In this document: piece after piece, positions 1 through 9,768 of the stretch
Position numbering within the stretch: the first letter of the stretch is position 1
Layout: the number at the start of each line of letters is the position of its first letter
Notes under the pieces: model-generated
Database searches by the model: none
What the model was told of the DNA's origin: nothing
What the model saw: the letters and a program-made list of their open reading frames with translations, nothing else
Program-made: the position numbers and the translations under genes
Source: Saccharina japonica
Lineage: Eukaryota; Sar; Phaeophyceae; Laminariales; Laminariaceae
Assembly (NCBI GenBank): GCA_008828725.1
Contig: MEHQ01001635.1
Coordinates: 62,001-126,000 of the forward strand
Length of the DNA stretch: 64,000 nucleotides
Direction of reading: 5' to 3'

Positions 1-85
1 AAACTCCTACCTCTCGGGGTCTCCGCGTGAGGGTCACGTGTGCCATATGTCGGTGGACACCTGTATGCCGAGGTTGATACGGCAT

Positions 86-97
86 GGGGGGGGGGGG
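86..97. repeat. poly-G run
   Basis: A run of about 12 G followed by TAC. The same G-run/GTAC arrangement is seen where the C tails of element E and the LINE are read in reverse. The rest of 1-230 holds only a J-like TIR fragment at about 159-180; I see no gene. Confidence 0.8.
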
Positions 98-230
98 TAC
101 GAAAGCATTTTGTTTAATGGCAAGGGTTTTTTTACGGGCTTAAAACTAAATACCTGTGTCGACGCGTGCTACGACAGAGGCGACACTTTTTATCTGAAAC
201 CGTTTCTGGATGCTAGCTAGCGCTCCTTCA

Positions 231-319
231 CCCTTTTAGGACTGCAGTCCCGTTTTGGGGACAAACCACTCAAATTTTAAGTAATTTGTCCCCAAAACGG
301 GACTCCAGTCCTGTAAGGG
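231..319. mobile_element. MITE C, piggyBac-like hairpin element
   Basis: An 89-bp near-perfect inverted repeat. The left arm reads CCCTTTTAGGACTGCAGTCC and continues into CGTTTTGGGGACAAA; the right arm is its complement. The spacer is about 25 bp. Sister copies lie at 7,666, 14,120 and 54,037. Flanks are TTCA and TTAT, which could be decayed TTAA target sites like the clear ones at 24,538 and 24,813. Confidence 0.8.
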
Positions 320-393
320 TTATAACCCGAAATTGTCGGAAATTCCCATTTTTTGTGTTGGAAAATTGTGATTTTTATATCCCAGGCATGGTG

Positions 394-640
394 TTGACGC
401 ATGCTACGATAGAGGTGCACCATGTTGTTTCTGAGCTCTTCACTCAAGGAGCGCCATACCTCACCGAAAAAATGATTTGGGAGGAAAATAAAAGTGCTGC
501 CGGATGAGAAATAGCATGACCGAAGTATACTCTGAAACATATTTCGTCACAAAAATGAGATTCCGACAAATTTGGGTTAAGGAGCCCGATCGTTCAGAAA
601 ACGATTCAGCTCAAAATTGCTACCTCTACCGTAGCACGCG
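394..640. mobile_element. TIR element J
   Basis: The left end reads GACGCATGCTACGATAGAGG and the right end is the complement of GACGCGTGCTACGGTAGAGG, so the TIRs are about 21 bp. The interior matches the copy at 19,792-20,062 almost throughout. No coding sequence or clear target duplication is visible. From 641 to 950 nothing recognisable is present. Confidence 0.75.
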
Positions 641-950
641 TCTGGTTATCCATTCCGGGTAGCAATTTTTTTTTTTTTCAAAAATCTGTTTTCGAGCGAG
701 GTATAGAGCCTCCTATACTATAATCAAGTGACTTTAACCACCCTCAGAAAATGTACTGTACGCAGGTGCACCTCTACCCTTAAGGGTGGCATGCGTCTGT
801 CGGAGTGTGCGCCTCGAAGCGAACGCAGCAGTGTGCCGATGCGAGCGCTGTGACCACAGGCGAACCCCGCCGAGAGAGATGGCGGAGGAGGTAGAAAGGG
901 CGATCGAATCAATATGCAACGACGCTTCGCGCGGACGGTCTCTACTATTG

Positions 951-1155
951 CGGGGGGGGGCATAGTAAATACTAGTAAATAGGACCTTCGGTACACACAA
1001 AAAACCTACCTGGTATACCACTCTGACCCGTAATATAAGGACCGTTTGTATATTAACATTACATCCAAATGGTGCTTATATTTCGGGTCAGAGTGGTATA
1101 TTTACGTAATTTTTACCCAAAACAAATGGTCCTACTTACTATTATGGTAGCCCGT
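951..1155. mobile_element. MITE B, split by a MITE A insertion
   Basis: The outer parts match MITE B: CATAGTAAAT near the left end, AGGACC, and at the right GGTCCTACTTACTA then CCCGTAA. Removing 1,016-1,098 plus one TA restores a normal MITE B of about 120 bp. This dates B before A at this site. Confidence 0.75.
1016..1098. mobile_element. MITE A nested in MITE B
   Basis: An 83-bp hairpin starting TACCACTCTGACCCGTAATA and ending with the complement (GGGTCAGAGTGGTA). It is flanked by TA at 1,014-1,015 and 1,099-1,100, the target duplication expected of Tc1/mariner-type elements. Confidence 0.85.
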
Positions 1156-1170
1156 AATAGCGGGGTATAA

Positions 1171-1515
1171 GCCGGTCGCCCCGGTGGTCTAACAGGTAAC
1201 CACGAAGCCTGTTAGCGTTGGAGGTCGGGGGTTCGATTCCTCCTCGTATGGAGATTTTTTTATTCTCAAAATGACACCAACTGCTGTCGAGAGCGCATAT
1301 TAGAGCGTTGGGTAAGCACAGTTCGACGAAAGTTGACGAGGGAAGAAAGTGCTGAAATTTTCTCGCGATAAAAAAGCAAGGCAAGCACCGTAGTAGTGGG
1401 GGAGGAGGGAGAAGAGCCTACTTTGTGACCCCGGATCTGAGTTACGACTGTTAATAGGAAGGAGAGAGAAAGGAAGGGCGAAGATAATAAATGGGATGAA
1501 CAAAAAAAAGAAAAT
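1171..1515 (+). mobile_element. SINE1 copy (tRNA-like head)
   Basis: The head contains the B-box-like GGGTTCGATTCC near 1,219. The body is shared with copies at 2,709, 18,265 and 23,264: CTGTCGAGAGCGC, GAAAGTGCTGAAA, then a G-rich tract, CCCCGGATCTGAGTTACGAC and AATAAATGGGAT before an A-rich tail. A truncated tRNA-like head with a conserved body marks a Pol III-driven SINE of about 340 bp. Confidence 0.85.
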
Positions 1516-2477
1516 AAATAAATGTATATATATATACGTTCGTGCAGTTTCTACTACTTGGGTACGTACGTGAAACGGTTGTTGATTATATCTATGTGAG
1601 ATGAGAGACGCGGTTGGTCAAAATAAGTGGATGCAAAGGATATACTGATTGGTGTTGGTGCGACGCGCGTGCTTTTTTGGCCAGCCTAGAAGTGCGGCTT
1701 GAATCACGTTGAGCCCTTTTGCCGTACGAATGTTTTGGATTGCAACCATTGGAACTCGGACGCCACGTTGTACCACCCCTCACCCCCCACCCACGCAGAA
1801 TGGTTGTTGTCACTTTTTATGGTCAATTCTCAATTCTCTGAAGCCCCAATTTAAACCTCGACGCTCTCGCCCGTCTCCTCAGAACGCTTCACATGCCCCC
1901 CGAGTCCCCGTACACGTTTCCCTCTTGTATTGACGTTATCAACCTCGCGCTGCCGCCGTGCCCGCTACCGTTGCCCCAACCGCCGTTCGTCGCGGTGCTA
2001 TCGCTAACCTACGCTATCGCTAACCTACGCCTCGCTGCGAAGTATCTGCAGGAAAACTATTTAGTAGTCGCCTCTGATGTCGCGCGGGCACAGGTCGCTA
2101 CGTATAGCCCCGCCCGCCCTCCGTTACTCCTGCACTATCGTACGCCATGCTGTCGTGTCCCCGTCCCTATTCCTAGCAGCCGGCAGCGGCGGCGGCGGCG
2201 GCAGCGGCAGCGGCGGCGGTGGAAATTCTACTCTTTACCGTACGCTCGGCTTACATGTACGTGTCGTGCGGTTGGAAAGCATCTGTCGTGCTACGTACTC
2301 CCATTATGTTGCGCATGACCGCCCTCCGCTGTCGTAGCAATATATCCTCTCGTGTGGTCATACGTCGCCCACCTCCCCTAGTGTTGTCGTCGATACCGCT
2401 ACTATCGTGACTGCCACGCCCGGAAACCCCCCCCCCCCGTCCTCGGTTGGCAACGACACAGTAAAACATGCCGCTCG
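1516..2477. other. unassigned GC-rich interval
   Basis: It contains a GGC/AGC-rich stretch around 2,178-2,222 and short overlapping open frames on both strands, none of which I recognise. The open frame at 1,893-2,318 is low complexity towards its end. No repeat copy found elsewhere in the window. Confidence 0.4.
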
Positions 2478-3275
2478 CTACATGAGCTAGACCACCAGGG
2501 TACCGTTTTTCGTTTCTTGTGTTTGGCGGTCGATCACAGCTGGCGGTCGAGTTAGATCGTTTGTGCGGCGTGGAGAGCCTTCATTCACTCCGCACAAGGG
2601 GAATGATCGTACCGCGTAGTGTATATGGTGAGGCACCCACGGGGCAGATACATAGTAATACCCATTGCTGTCTCTGGAAGTGGCCACACCAAGAATTAAA
2701 TCAATTCAGCCGGTCGCCCCGGTAGAGTAGTGGTCAGCTTCAAAGACTACTATCATCGGTCCCCAAGTTCGAATCCCACCGTGGTGAGAGCTTTTGATTT
2801 TATTTGAAAAAATAAAAAGGAACCAATTGCTGAGAGCGCCTTCGTGGCGTGGGTAGGCGGAATCCCGACGCAAGTCGACTAGGGAAGAAAGTGCTGAAAT
2901 ATTCTCGCGATAAAAATGCAAGGCAAGAACCGTAGTGGGGGAGGAGGGAGAAGAGCCTACTTTGTGACCACGGATCTGAGTTATGACTAGGAAGGAGAGA
3001 GAAAGGAAGGGCGAAGATAATAAATGGGATGGACAGAAAAACAATTGGAGGCTGTCGTGCTTATGCAAGTCCGCCTCACAAGCGGCTCTTAGTAGGATAC
3101 AGCTCACCCATCATGCGACTCGCCCAATACCTCACGGCGATTCGCGCTTGTGCAAGCAATGTCTGCCTGGTTGGTGAAAACCCAATAACGTGCTCCGTCC
3201 CGGCATTGTAGGGATGCGAGGGTCTAGGGCCATACGACTACGGCCGTGCATGTATATGAATCTACCCCCCTTCCC
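2478..3275 (+). mobile_element. element E, split by SINE1
   Basis: The 5' half (2,478-2,708) ends in GAATTAAATCAATTCA. The 3' half (3,037-3,275) resumes at GGCTGTCGTGC and runs through TCCGTCCCGGCATTGTAGGG to a C-rich end. In uninterrupted copies these halves are contiguous (for example 35,028-35,455). CAATT occurs at both junctions and may be the target duplication. E ends in ATGAGTACCCCC in better copies. Confidence 0.8.
2709..3036 (+). mobile_element. SINE1 nested in element E
   Basis: Starts CGGTCGCCCCGGTAGAGTAG and carries the B-box-like AAGTTCGAATCCC, then the standard SINE1 body ending AATAAATGGGATGGAC. The tRNA-like head differs from the 1,171 copy in its middle, so two SINE1 subfamilies may exist. 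Confidence 0.85.
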
Positions 3276-3476
3276 TGTCCTGCCCCTCCCCTCGAACAGC
3301 CGCACGATATTCGAAACCCTTCGTATTTTCTAGGGAAGGCCTGTATTTTCTCCACCTTGGGTGCGATCCTTATCGCTCTTCGCGGCTCTCGCGCCCTCGC
3401 ATTTTTGAAACCTCCAGGCCAAGGGCGTCGGTGCCGGCCACCTCGCGGAGCCTCGTAACCTTGCCCTGCATGCAGG

Positions 3477-4078
3477 TGTTACAAGGATGACCCTTGGCTA
3501 TGTAACTGATCGACATGTTACCCCTACGATAGCTCAGTAGGTAACACCCTCACATTTGGCGTCGTCGGCAGGACACGGATTCGAAGCTCACCTCTCGAGC
3601 GTTTCATTGTGTAGAAACGCCTGCTGCGCGTGCGTCCCTGAAAACAAACACGCATTGCCCTAGTTCTCCCCAGGTATTGAAACGAAGCGGATATGTAGGT
3701 TAACGTACGGCCGCCGTATATATACGGTACCGGTTACGTCCCAAAAGATCCCGCCGTTTAGAGGGGGGGGGAGAGTGTTATAATGATTTTACCCTGGGCT
3801 GGGTGGTCGATCGATATTTTACCACCGTAGCTTACCGTATATGACACTGTATACCACACCCCCTCGGACGAATTTCAACGCTGATTTTCTCGACGACCGG
3901 TCGAGCGCTAACAACCCCGAGCGACCCGTCTATGGAAAGGTCTCGACGAGACGCTCCGAAAGCCGCCTTTTTCGTTGTCTGCGCCCCCCTGGTTATGGAG
4001 AACATTGGCTTTGAAATTCACCCCAGGGGGTGTGATATACACTGTCATATACGGTAGTGGGTAAATACATCCACACAG
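3477..4078 (+). mobile_element. SINE2 with terminal direct repeats, split by element P
   Basis: The left head (3,478-3,556) includes ATAGCTCAGTAGG-type A-box sequence. The body has GATTCGAAGCTCACC and GTAGAAACGC. After the G run a second head copy starts at 3,777 (GTTATAATGATTTTACCCTG). That second head is interrupted by TIR element P; GTGGGTAAATAC after 4,056 continues it. Confidence 0.7.
3833..4056. mobile_element. TIR element P nested in SINE2
   Basis: Inverted ends of about 42 bp: left CCGTATATGACACTGTATAC with CACACCCCCT further in, right TGTCATATACGG. TA sits at both edges (3,833-3,834 and 4,055-4,056). Removing it rejoins AGCT-TA-GTGGG, close to the SINE2 AGCTCAGTAGG. I see no second copy in this window. 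Confidence 0.7.
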
Positions 4079-4206
4079 GTAAGGCACGCGAGGGCCTCGC
4101 GCGGGTGGAGGTGGTTCCGCCTCGCGCGCGCGGACCCAGTTCCGGCAAACGTCGTTGCCCTTGGGGTTTCCCCCCCCGGTGCGGCGCGTAGACCTACTAC
4201 CAGCTA

Positions 4207-4335
4207 TGCGTTGTCGCGGCGTGCTGTACCGCCCACTCTGCCCCGGACGGCAATTACCTGACGAAACAAGAACAAAACCCCCCCTGCGTCGTCGCGGCGT
4301 GTTGTACTGCCCACTATACCCGAGCGGCACTACCT
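4207..4335. repeat. two direct repeats of about 75 bp
   Basis: GTCGCGGCGTGCTGTACCGC near 4,213 recurs as GTCGCGGCGTGTTGTACTGC near 4,290, each followed by a CCACT and GCCCGG/ACCCGA segment. Function unknown. 4,336-4,523 shows nothing recognisable. Confidence 0.6.
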
Positions 4336-4523
4336 GAACATAAAAGTAAGAAGTGAAAATACACCGATGAGTGAGCGTGTGTGTTTGATTCGTCGTGTGC
4401 GCTTTGTCGGGGGGTCTAACCCTCCCTGCTGTCGCGCGGTGCGGCCGTTATTGTTCCTGCATGCGTGTACGTAGAACGATCACGGGAGTGTTTTAACCTG
4501 TCCACAAAAAAAAAAACAGGCAG

Positions 4524-4860
4524 CTGTGGGTTTTGCGGACGCTGACAGCGCACGCCCGTGAGGGCTAAATACCGCCACCGTGGGGCTATGTTCGCACCGC
4601 AGGTTGTTTTATTTTATTTCATTTTAGTTTCGTTTCGTTGAGCTTATTTCTTAGGCTTATTTTTATCCCTTTTTATCATCGCCGTCTCTTCTTTTTCTCT
4701 CTCCCTCCTAGCCGTAACTCTCAATCCAAGGTTACACAGTAACAGGGGGGTTCGTGGGCGCTGACACCGCACGTTGTGTGGGCTACCAGCTACCACCGTG
4801 GGCCATGTTCGCACCGTGAGTTATTCCATATTATTTTAGTTTATTTATTAGGGTTTTTTC
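4524..4860. repeat. element M, two direct copies
   Basis: Copies begin near 4,524 and 4,750. Shared landmarks are GCTGACA(G/C)CGCACG, TACC(A/G)CCACCGTGGG and ATGTTCGCACCG, followed by T-rich sequence. The spacing is about 230 bp, with a minus-strand SINE1 3' fragment (about 4,660-4,725) between. Another SINE1-like fragment, with TTTATCGCGAGAA, lies at 4,860-4,985. Confidence 0.55.
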
Positions 4861-5039
4861 ATCCCATTTATTATTCTCGTCGTTATTTTAACTCCCCCAC
4901 TATGTACGGTTCGCGATTTGCTCTCTTTTTTTTCTTTATCGCGAGAAGGCTTTCGCCCTTTCTTCCCTCGTCCACACATCGCGTCGAGCGTTGGCACGTG
5001 ATGGTCGGTTCACTTGCCGACATCGCACCGCGTCCCGCT

Positions 5040-5913
5040 TGAGACGCGATCAATGTTATCCGCGGTAACAAGTGTGAAAGTACAACAATTGAGTGTGATT
5101 GCCTTCACAAGGGGTATAAGTTTGCCCCAAGTATTCAGGTAGTGTGATTGAGTGTGATTGATTAGGTATATGTGAACGGTATGATTGAAATAACAAGGGC
5201 TGCACATTGTCAGACGGCAAATGGAATAATAATATATAGATATATATATTATTAATATGTAGAAGTATATATATATTAATACATGAAAAAACATATCATA
5301 AAATAACGATAGAACAAACCGATGGGCAGCAGCGGCCGCCCACATGTTTGATTCGGCGTGTGCACTTGTCCGGGTTACGATAACCCTTCAGTCGTGTTTG
5401 TGTGTGTGGTGCAAATCGTACCCTGCCCTCGTCGTGATGGAGAGCGATCAGGAGGGGGTTAGCTCGTCCGCGGAATGTACACTCCCGCGGTAGATTCCGA
5501 GCGTACGCTGTGTGGCAGGCTGTGTGGCACGCGATCGTTGATACCGCTCGCCATTTTCGATAACTGCACCCTGTTACCGCCGACGTATACACCGCACGCC
5601 GTCGCACCCCTCTCTCTTCGCCTTACGGTAGCGGAACGATCGTTTGCTACGCGGCAAAAAAAAACGACAACTAAAATCAAAGATAGACTACGTACATTTG
5701 GGTAAAGGGTGGTAGTTAGTGCGTATTCAACTGAGTATATACAGGGAAGGAGGATTGGTTGGATGAGATTATTGGCGGTATATTCGACGAATTGTGTCAG
5801 CTTTTTCTTTCTGGATGAATAATAATGCCCTACACATTGTCGAAAGGCAAATACTATAACAATAGACTACATACTACAGTAAATATACTACGAAGTACAA
5901 GTATAATTTCAAT
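5040..5913. other. unassigned, partly AT-rich
   Basis: Contains TA-rich sequence at 5,230-5,300 and two short pieces resembling the end of element D (CTGCACATTGTCAGACGGCAAA near 5,200 and ACACATTGTCGAAAGGCAAA near 5,830). No gene recognised. Confidence 0.4.
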
Positions 5914-7215
5914 ACGCCGCAGCCTTCCTTTTGCACGGGGATTTTAACGAGGAGGAAAACTAACGTATGCTTCTTACTGGCTGTGGGTTGTGCTTGCTAG
6001 TGATTGCTGTTGTCGTCGCTTGCCGCTCTGTTGTCGGGAATCGAAACCTTGTTGTTGCCGCTGCTGCTGACCAATATGTCGCAGCCGTTTCTTCGTCAAG
6101 GAGATATAACCCGACAAAAACACAGCGTTTGCATGCGTACGAGCGAGATAAAATAAAATAAAACAAATTATAAAGTAATTATTGTTATTCGCCGCAGCCA
6201 GCCGGCCTTTCGCACGGGGCGTTAACGAGGAGGAAAACTAACGTAATGCTACCTACTGGCTGTGGGTTGTTTATGTTCGCAAAAGTGATCGCTGTTGTTA
6301 TTGCTTGTCGCTCTGTTGTCGGGAATGGAAACCCTGTTGTTGCCGCTGCTGAACCGTATGTCGCAGCCGTCTCTTCGCACGGACATTTCGCCCCTTAAGA
6401 ACTGGTCCCACGTTTTTGGCGGGGAAACAAACTACTTGGAATTAGTGTAGGAAAAGTTTTTGCTGTTGTGAAAGGACGAACCCGACAAAAAACAACAACA
6501 AAAACACGTTTTGCTACGGCCATATATATATATATACATATATTAAAATGAACAATTGATAAAAGTAACTTAACTCTTATGCGTCACAGTCGTCCTTTCG
6601 CCCGGGGATTTCAACGCGGAGGAAAACTAACGTGATGCTACTTACTGGCTGTGGGTTATGTTTGCTACGTAGAGGTCGCTGTTGTTGTGTCATTCGCTTG
6701 CCACCATGTTGTCGGGAATTGAAACCCTGCTGTTGCCGCTGCTGGCCAACATGTCGCAGCCAGTCGCAGCCATCTCTTCGCATGGAGATACATAAATTAG
6801 TAACCCGACAAAAACAAACTTTTGCTACGTACAGCGAGGTAAACATCAAATACAACAAATTATCAGGGTTCTTTACGGTTAACCGTCCGTACACGGTTTA
6901 TTTTACGGTTATGTACGGTGCAAAGCCTTTAGAATCAGTACTATAGCGAACTTCGAAAAAAAAAGTTTAGAATAGGGAGACGCAAATTATGAAGTAAAAA
7001 TATTCTACATACATCGCAGCCGCCGTCCATTCACCCGGGGATCTAAACGCGGAGAAACTAACGTACACTACGTATATACGTTCTACCATAATACTGCTGT
7101 GGGCTATGCCCGCGTGGTATCGCTGCTATCTCGCTTGCTGGTTGTCGGGAATTGAACCCCCCCTGTTACCGCTGCTGAACCGTGTGTCACAGCCATCTCT
7201 TCGCCGAGAGAGTTT
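5914..7215. repeat. element F, four diverged direct copies
   Basis: Copies at about 5,914-6,175, 6,190-6,390, 6,585-6,855 and 7,015-7,210. Each has ACGAGGAGGAAAACTAACGT-like sequence, GGCTGTGGGTT, TTGTCGGGAATNGAA, TTGCCGCTGCTG and TGTCGCAGCC. On the minus strand the third landmark reads GGTTTCGATTCCCGACAAC, similar to a B-box, so F may be an old tRNA-derived element. A C-like degenerate element sits at 6,395-6,477. Confidence 0.65.
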
Positions 7216-7254
7216 AATAAGGTTTTCAACACAGCTACACGATAATTTACGTAA

Positions 7255-7462
7255 AGAGTGCATATTGGGAAGAAGGAGGGAGCAAGGACAACAAATGGAG
7301 TTTTGTGGATAAATCTTGGCGGGAAGCAGACATAGAAGGGTGTTAGACTGTACGCATAGGTTTCCTTGGTTTCCGTGGTTTTCTGCTTTTGGGAATTTTA
7401 TTAGTGATCGACGCTGAAGATCATGCTGCACATTGTCGGATGGCAAAGATAATAATAATAAT
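7255..7462 (+). mobile_element. element D copy
   Basis: Runs from GCATATTGGGAAGAAGGAGG through GGTTTCCTTGGTTTCCGTGG to GCACATTGTCGGATGGCAAA and ends in GATAATAATAATA. The repeated ATA/AAT tail, always at this end, fits a retroposon 3' end. About 20 full or partial copies occur in the window. Confidence 0.8.
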
Positions 7463-7613
7463 ATAGTTGCATATTATACCCCTGGATACATTCGAAAATA
7501 AATAGATTATTAACACAAACATACATGCAAAAGAAAACCGACGATTGACATGAATTTGCTTTTTTTTATTGAATGCCCAAGGAAACGGACAATAAGAAAA
7601 CACACGACCACCG

Positions 7614-7614
<1 letters not shown>

Positions 7615-7648
<34 letters not shown>
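7615..7648. repeat. poly-C run, about 34 bp
   Basis: An uninterrupted C tract between an unassigned AT-rich segment and MITE C. One of at least a dozen G/C homopolymers in this window; exact length is unreliable in any assembly. Confidence 0.85.
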
Positions 7649-7651
<3 letters not shown>

Positions 7652-7665
7652 ACAAAACGTAATAA

Positions 7666-7754
7666 CCCTTCTAGGACTGGAGTCCCGTTTTGGGGACAAA
7701 TTACTTAGAATTAGAGTGCTTTGTCCCCAAATCGGGACTGCAGTCCTAAAAGGG
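7666..7754. mobile_element. MITE C copy
   Basis: CCCTTCTAGGACTGGAGTCC at the left and GGACTGCAGTCCTAAAAGGG at the right, with TTTTGGGGACAAA / TTTGTCCCCAAA inside. ATAA lies on both sides. Confidence 0.85.
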
Positions 7755-7925
7755 ATAACAATGCCGAGCAAACACAAAATGCATCCATCTGTCTTCTGTC
7801 TCTCTCGTATTGCACGTCGTATGGAAAAATCTCGACCAAACAGTATATTTTCAGAGCCACCACAAGATCCTGCCCTACCTTGTTTTGGGGGGGAGATTGA
7901 CTCGAAAATTCGTCCCACCAGGCGC

Positions 7926-8040
7926 GGGGGGGGGGGGGGGGGGGGGGTGTCACCCAGAACTGGTCCCACGTATCTAGGGACAAACTTCTTGGAATTACTG
8001 TAGTGTCAAGATATGTTTTTCAGTTCTGAATTAAGCATTA
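7926..8040. repeat. poly-G run and a decayed MITE C-like element
   Basis: A G run at about 7,926-7,947 is followed by CCCAGAACTGGTCCCACGTA and TTCTTGGAATTACTGTAG, the C variant also found at 6,395 and 24,817. Confidence 0.55.
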
Positions 8041-8138
8041 TAATATACCGTACGGTAGTAGTAGTATTATGAATAGTATACTACCTGGTATGTTTTATGA
8101 GAGTACATAATATGCTATATATTTAATGCTATTATATA

Positions 8139-8395
8139 TTATTAGTATATTATTATTATCTTTGCCATCCGACAATGTGTGCAGCATGAATGATGATCTT
8201 CAACATTGGTCACTCATAACATTCCCGAAAGCAGAAAACCACGGAAACCAAGGAAACCTATGCGCAAAGTCTAATATCCTTCTACTATGTCTACTTCCCG
8301 CCCAGATTTATCTACACAGTACAATAATACTCTATTTGTTGTCCTTGCTCTCTCCTTTCCATATATGCACTCTTCCCGTTCTATACTCGTATGTA
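8139..8395 (-). mobile_element. element D copy
   Basis: Read on the minus strand it ends GGATGGCAAAGATAATAATA. It includes the far 5' region (CCATTTGTTGTCC-like and CTTGCTCTCTCC in plus orientation), so it is one of the longer copies at about 255 bp. Confidence 0.8.
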
Positions 8396-8547
8396 GTAAA
8401 AGTTCTTCTGTGTCGCATTGATCATGAGTGATTGGTAATTGGCGAAAAAGAGCCAGATATATTCACTGAACTTGGACTTACAATAATGAGTGCAAGAATA
8501 GAAGTTCTTAGTTGGGGAGGAGATGGATGGCGAAAATGCTACAATAA

Positions 8548-8706
8548 TATTATTATATTTGCCATCCGACAATGTGCAGCATGATCTTCAGCGTTGATCA
8601 CTCATAAAATTCCCAAAAGCAGAAAACCACGGAAACCAAGGAAACCTCGTATGCGCACAGCAGTCTAACGCCCTTTTATGTCTGCTTCCCGCCAAGATTT
8701 ATCCAC
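8548..8706 (-). mobile_element. element D copy, 5' truncated
   Basis: Plus-strand landmarks: TTTGCCATCCGACAATGTGC, AACCACGGAAACCAAGG and TTCCCGCCAAGATTTATCC. It stops soon after, as 5'-truncated retroposons do. Confidence 0.8.
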
Positions 8707-8911
8707 AAAAATATCGTGTCCTACGACCGTGAGAACTAATTCCTGACTTGAATTGTAGTATTGACTAATTAAAAAAGATGACGTTGTATCGTAGGCGTAA
8801 ATGAATTTACCAATATATTGTATGTACATTGAAAAGCATGGCGGCGGTGGCGGTTCGGGTGTTTGGATCGATTCCCTGAGAGAGACCAACAACTATTATT
8901 ATTATTATACC

Positions 8912-9030
8912 TGTTAAGGCATTAATTAGTCCGTTGGACTACTACTCGTACTGGTAAAGGTTAACCAATTACCTACCCAAGATCTAAGCCTTGTAACACT
9001 CCCCCCGTGGAACGGACCGGATATACGGGT
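8912..9030 (-). mobile_element. SINE3 head fragment
   Basis: Minus-strand SINE3 head: plus-strand text reads AAGGCATTAATTAGTCCGTT, GGTAAAGGTTAACCAATTAC, then ACACTCCCCCCG and GTCGACGCGTGTGACC, which belong to the SINE3 body end. Confidence 0.65.
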
Positions 9031-9236
9031 CGACGCGTGTGACCGACAACATGCAGTTCCAATTACGGGGATCCTCCACTTACTAGATTTTTTTCTGCAG
9101 TTTTTAACTGCTATCATACTAATAAATTTAAAAGTCATCACACATACTTCGTATACATGCGTAAAATAATGTATATATTTTTTTATTTGGAGAGGGTATG
9201 CAGTACGTACCCAGGTAAATTTCGGAGTGCGTGTTA

Positions 9237-9530
9237 TCATTATCATCATCTTTTCCATTCGACAAAGTGCAGCATAATAATAAGCTTCAACGTTTATCAC
9301 TAACATCCCGAGGGGAGCATGGAGTGAATTGACACACGACACGAAGTGCACGAAGTGAGACGTGGAAGTGTGGAGGGCGTAAGCTTTATTTTGACCCATC
9401 CGCCGGAGGATGAAAAAAAAAAAAAAAAAAAACTCCTACGTAACATTCCGGAAATTAGAAAACCACGGAAACAAAAGGAAACCTATCTATCTATACGCAA
9501 AGTCTAACTCCCTTCTATAAAATATTGGTG
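9237..9530 (-). mobile_element. element D split by element N
   Basis: The D landmarks (ATTCGACAAAGTGCAGCATA and TCACTAACAT) stop at 9,306 and resume near 9,438 with TAACATTCCGGAAATTAGAA. The inserted block is element N. TAACAT flanks both sides and is the likely target duplication. Confidence 0.7.
9307..9430 (+). mobile_element. element N with poly-A tail, nested in D
   Basis: Begins CCGAGGGGAGCATGGAGTGA, passes GAGACGTGGAAGTGTGGAGG and CCATCCGCCGGAGGATG and ends in about 20 A. Other copies: 24,070-24,275 and 31,970-32,145 (both minus) and their indel-rich duplicates. The poly-A tail marks it as a retroposon. Confidence 0.7.
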
Positions 9531-9608
9531 TATACCGTAGTTTACCAATAACTTTTCAAAATGGTTGACAAACAACGCTGTAACTATTTTTGTAATAACT
9601 GCTGTCTA

Positions 9609-9768
9609 CTACTGGTCGGGAAGTAGACATCGAAGGATGGTAAGACTTTGCGCATAGGTTTCCTTGGTTTCCGTGGTTTTCTGCTGCTTTCGGGAATGTT
9701 ATGAGTGACCAATGTTGAAGCTCATCATGCTGCACCTACATTGTCGGATGGCAAAGATAATAATAGTA
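9609..9768 (+). mobile_element. element D copy
   Basis: GGGAAGTAGACATCGAAGGATG, the GGTTTCCTTGGTTTCCGTGG motif, and an end of GGATGGCAAAGATAATAATA. From 9,769 to 10,273 I see only a short GATA-rich run near 9,866 and nothing else. Confidence 0.8.
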
